Shown one piece after another: positions 61,639 to 64,000 of a DNA stretch of 64,000 nt (position 1 is the stretch's first letter; every line of letters begins with the position of its first letter). Made by a program: the position numbers and the translations under genes. This stretch comes from an uncultured Lachnospiraceae bacterium (GTDB lineage: Bacteria; Bacillota; Clostridia; Lachnospirales; Lachnospiraceae). The stretch is taken from assembly GCA_902783375.1 (NCBI GenBank), contig CACZQN010000031.1, forward strand, positions 179,817 to 243,816, given 5' to 3'. Below the pieces are notes generated by a model. That model ran no database searches and was not told the origin of the DNA. It saw only the letters and a list, made by a program, of their open reading frames with translations.

Positions 61639-62600
61639 TCCAGTTTCTCCGTCAATGTCTGAAGAACCTCTTCGGGATCACCTGAAAGGGACGCACCTGC
61701 AGCCATCCGGTGTCCGCCGCCGCCAAGTGCAATGGCGATCTGACTGACATCCACGGCAGGATCGGTTGCCCGGAGACTGAGCTTCAGGTTCTTTTCCGGA
61801 TATTCATACAGCAGCGCCGCCGCTTTGACACCGGCTGTCAGCCGCATCTGATCGATGATCCCGCTCGTATCTGCACTGGTCGCACCAACAGCCTCAAAAG
61901 CCGCATACGGAAGCAGGGAAAGGATTCCCTTTCCGCCACTGACCAGGAAACAGCGGATCAGTGCCTCTCCCATCAGCCGGTTCTGACACAGCGTCTTCTG
62001 ATAGAAACTCTCATCAATGACTTTCCCGAAGTCAAAGCCTTTCTCCATCAGAATACCGGCGATTTCCATCGTCCGTCTGTGCGTGCTGTTATGATGGAAG
62101 ACACCGGTATCGTGGATTATTCCGGTATAGAGACACCTGGCAATGTCCACATCGATCAGTTCTTCTGCCATCATTTCAAACAGCACCTCGCAGGTGGAAC
62201 TGGCATCACCGTCAATATAGCCGGCATCTCCGAATCCCTGGTTGCTGTAATGATGATCGATGCAGACGACGCGGTCCGCCTGCGTCTCCAGACCTGCATG
62301 CAGACCCGGCCGTGCCGCATCACCGCAGTCGAGAACAAAGAGCAGGTCATAATGTGCCTTCTCATCTTTCTCCGTGTGCACATCGGCAGCACCGGCAAGG
62401 TCCATGAATTCTGCCGGAACCATCTCCAGATAGACATCCACATGAACCTTCCGGTTCTGTCTGTCTGCCGCCTTTTTCAGATAGGCGGCAAGTGCAAGAC
62501 AGGAGCCGACACAGTCTCCGTCCGGGTGTGTATGCCCCGTTACAGCTATCTGCTCAGCTCCTGCAAAGAGTTCTTCAATCGTTATCTGATATTTTGTCAT
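61614..62600 (-). CDS. nrnA: DHH/DHHA1 phosphoesterase NrnA (oligoribonuclease / pAp phosphatase)
   Basis: NrnA degrades short RNA oligonucleotides and 3',5'-pAp. The 328-residue protein has the DHH motifs VTGHTHPDGDCVGSCLAL, LLFVLDCGDAARPG, VVCIDHHYSNQGFGD and YIDGDASSTCEVLFEM, and the DHHA1 GGGGHRMAAGASLSG near the end. It overlaps both rbfA (26 bases) and truB (25 bases). Confidence 0.95.
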   Translation of the reverse strand: MTKYQITIEELFAGAEQIAVTGHTHPDGDCVGSCLALAAYLKKAADRQNRKVHVDVYLEMVPAEFMDLAGAADVHTEKDEKAHYDLLFVLDCGDAARPGLHAGLETQADRVVCIDHHYSNQGFGDAGYIDGDASSTCEVLFEMMAEELIDVDIARCLYTGIIHDTGVFHHNSTHRRTMEIAGILMEKGFDFGKVIDESFYQKTLCQNRLMGEALIRCFLVSGGKGILSLLPYAAFEAVGATSADTSGIIDQMRLTAGVKAAALLYEYPEKNLKLSLRATDPAVDVSQIAIALGGGGHRMAAGASLSGDPEEVLQTLTEKLECILESSM

Positions 62601-62967
62601 CTTCTTTATCGTCCATACTGCTGATTACTTCGTCAATCTTTTTCGACATCATATTGCCATACTCAATGGAAGTATCCAGCTTAAAGATCAATTCCGGCGT
62701 GTTGCGGAGATTGACGGTGTGCGCCAGTTCCCGCCGAAGATAGGACGCGGCATTGCGAAGCCCCTGAAGGGTTTCCTGCTTGGCATCATCATCTCCGAGG
62801 ACGCTGATATAAACCTTTGCGGTTTTCAGATCCGGGGCAACTTCTACATCCGTCACGGAAGTCAGGGGAGAGACCCGCGGGTCCTTGACACCATCGCGGA
62901 TCAGCTCTCCGAGTTCCTTCTGCACTTCAGAATTGATACGGACATTCTTTATGCTGTTCTTTCTCAA
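62575..62967 (-). CDS. rbfA: Ribosome-binding factor A
   Basis: RbfA binds the 30S subunit and aids 16S rRNA maturation. The 130-residue protein shows INSEVQKELGELIRDGVKDP, VSPLTSVTDVEVAPDLKTAK and the KH-like LRRELAHTVNLRNTPELIF. The acidic C-terminal tail overlaps nrnA. Its start overlaps the infB stop by four bases. Confidence 0.96.
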   Translation of the reverse strand: MRKNSIKNVRINSEVQKELGELIRDGVKDPRVSPLTSVTDVEVAPDLKTAKVYISVLGDDDAKQETLQGLRNAASYLRRELAHTVNLRNTPELIFKLDTSIEYGNMMSKKIDEVISSMDDKEDDKISDND

Positions 62968-64000
62968 CGTGGAACCTCCACCATCTGATAGAATTCAACT
63001 CTGTCAAATTCGGTGACATCGCCGAACTTTTCAAAGACAAGACCGCATTCATAGCCGGCGGTCACTTCCTTCACGTCATCCTTGAAACGCTTCAGGGAAG
63101 CAAGATTACCCTCGAAGAGCAGTTCTTCCTTGCGGTAGACTCTTGCCTTGCAGCCACGGATGACCTTGCCGTCTGTGATATAGGAACCGGCGATGTTGCC
63201 GACGCCGGATGCCTTGAAGACCTGACGGATCTCTGCGTGGCCGATCACGCGCTCCTCATAGACCGGTTCCAGCATGCCCTTCATGGCCAGTTCGATGTCC
63301 GACATGATGTTGTAGATGACGCTGTAGAGGCGGATATCTACCTTCTCACGCTCTGCAGTGCTCTTGGCGACCGCATCCGGCTTGACATTGAAGCCGATGA
63401 TGATGGCGTTCGATGCACTTGCAAGAGAAACATCAGACTCGTTAATGGTACCGGCCGCACCATGGATGACGCGGATTGCAACTTCTTCGTTGGAGAGCTT
63501 CAGGAGGCTCTGGCGGATTGCTTCGACAGAACCCTGAACATCTGCTTTGATGATGATGTTCAGATCCTTGACATTGCCGGCATTCATCTCTTCGAACAGG
63601 CTGTCGAGGGACAGTTTTGCCTTTGTCTCGTCGATCAGCTTCTCCTTGCTCTGAGAAATGAAGGTATCGGCAGCTGCTCTCGCCTCACGCTCTTCCTTGA
63701 AGGTGAGCATGGTATCGCCGGAATTCGGCACGCCGTTCAGACCGAGAATCTCGACCGGAATCGACGGTGTTGCCATCTTGACATTCTTGCCGTGATCATC
63801 AAGCATCGCACGGACTTTACCGAACGTCGAACCAATGGAAATGTTATCTCCGACATGGAGTGTACCCTTCTGAACCAGGACCGTTGCAACCGGGCCTCTG
63901 CCCTTATCCAGGCTTGCCTCGATGACGATACCACGGGCAGAACGGTTCGGATTTGCCTTATATTCGTTCACATCTGCTGTGAGCAGGACCATCTCAAGCA
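62964..64000 (-). CDS. infB: Translation initiation factor IF-2, C-terminal part (partial)
   Basis: IF-2 is the GTPase that places initiator tRNA on the ribosome. The gene starts beyond the window; about 345 residues are visible. These cover the region after the G domain: LLTADVNEYKANPNRSARGI, domain II (VLVQKGTLHVGDNISIGSTF), domain III with IIKADVQGSVEAIRQSLLKL, and the fMet-tRNA-binding domain IV (VIRGCKARVYRKEELLFEG, ECGLVFEKFGDVTEFD). It heads the visible infB-rbfA-nrnA-truB-ribF-recG run. Confidence 0.96.
   Translation of the reverse strand, partial: LEMVLLTADVNEYKANPNRSARGIVIEASLDKGRGPVATVLVQKGTLHVGDNISIGSTFGKVRAMLDDHGKNVKMATPSIPVEILGLNGVPNSGDTMLTFKEEREARAAADTFISQSKEKLIDETKAKLSLDSLFEEMNAGNVKDLNIIIKADVQGSVEAIRQSLLKLSNEEVAIRVIHGAAGTINESDVSLASASNAIIIGFNVKPDAVAKSTAEREKVDIRLYSVIYNIMSDIELAMKGMLEPVYEERVIGHAEIRQVFKASGVGNIAGSYITDGKVIRGCKARVYRKEELLFEGNLASLKRFKDDVKEVTAGYECGLVFEKFGDVTEFDRVEFYQMVEVPR

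Overview
The window is a gene-dense, moderately GC-rich bacterial chromosome segment. It looks like a Firmicute of the class Clostridia, most likely a Lachnospiraceae-type organism (inference). The support is gene content and order: dnaK-dnaJ-prmA-rsmE, a cysteine desulfurase paired with thiI, ireB-ruvX-DUF1292-RNase J, a TrmR/TrhP pair, the electron-bifurcating NfnAB pair, pyrH-frr-uppS-cdsA-dxr-rseP-ispG-polC, pta-ackA-rpmF and the infB-rbfA-nrnA-truB-ribF operon. Shine-Dalgarno sites are strong and promoters are of the TTGACA/TATAAT type. No tRNA, rRNA, CRISPR array, intact insertion sequence or prophage was seen.

Layout. 1-5.9 kb: end of dnaK, dnaJ, then prmA, rsmE, a NifS-like desulfurase and thiI, all on the plus strand. 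5.9-6.2 kb: a minus-strand HPr-like protein without the active-site histidine. 6.2-18.8 kb: mtaB, ireB, ruvX, an acidic DUF1292 protein, RNase J, a short MltG-like membrane protein, TrmR, TrhP, a beta-CASP metallo-beta-lactamase protein, a CYTH protein, NfnA, NfnB and a degenerate GGDEF-EAL protein. 18.8-23.5 kb: a rhamnulokinase fused to three S1 RNA-binding domains, a small membrane protein, galactokinase and an arginase-like protein. 23.6-35 kb: ribosome recycling, isoprenoid and phospholipid genes, the RseP protease, PolC and a glutaredoxin-like protein. 35-44.5 kb: a large lipoprotein, a small membrane protein, a tyrosine recombinase (minus strand), a modular N-acetylmuramoyl-L-alanine amidase, a GHL10 family protein and a phosphoribosyltransferase-like protein behind a short upstream reading frame. 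44.5-45.09 kb: an AT-rich stretch without genes, carrying an array of inverted repeats. 45.1-51 kb (minus): SEDS protein, RlhA-like U32 protein, ZapA, RuvB, RuvA. 51.1-56.3 kb: YprB-like nuclease, rpmF, ackA, pta, tmcAL. 56.4-64 kb (minus): the infB-to-rsmD translation and RNA-modification cluster, ending with a coiled-coil protein.

Functionally most of the window is housekeeping: protein folding, rRNA and tRNA modification, translation initiation and recycling, DNA replication and Holliday-junction repair, MEP-pathway isoprenoid synthesis, acetate metabolism and cell-wall growth. The unusual points are: (1) the array of about 39-bp inverted-repeat units at 44725-45068, next to a SEDS gene whose C-terminus carries a truncated class B penicillin-binding-protein N-terminus; (2) the in-frame rhamnulokinase-S1 fusion; (3) two copies of a dispersed repeat that folds into a three-way junction, with a compensatory base-pair change, each just upstream of a small gene; (4) a GTG-started 11-codon reading frame whose stop overlaps the start of the phosphoribosyltransferase-like gene; (5) several enzyme homologues that have lost key catalytic residues.
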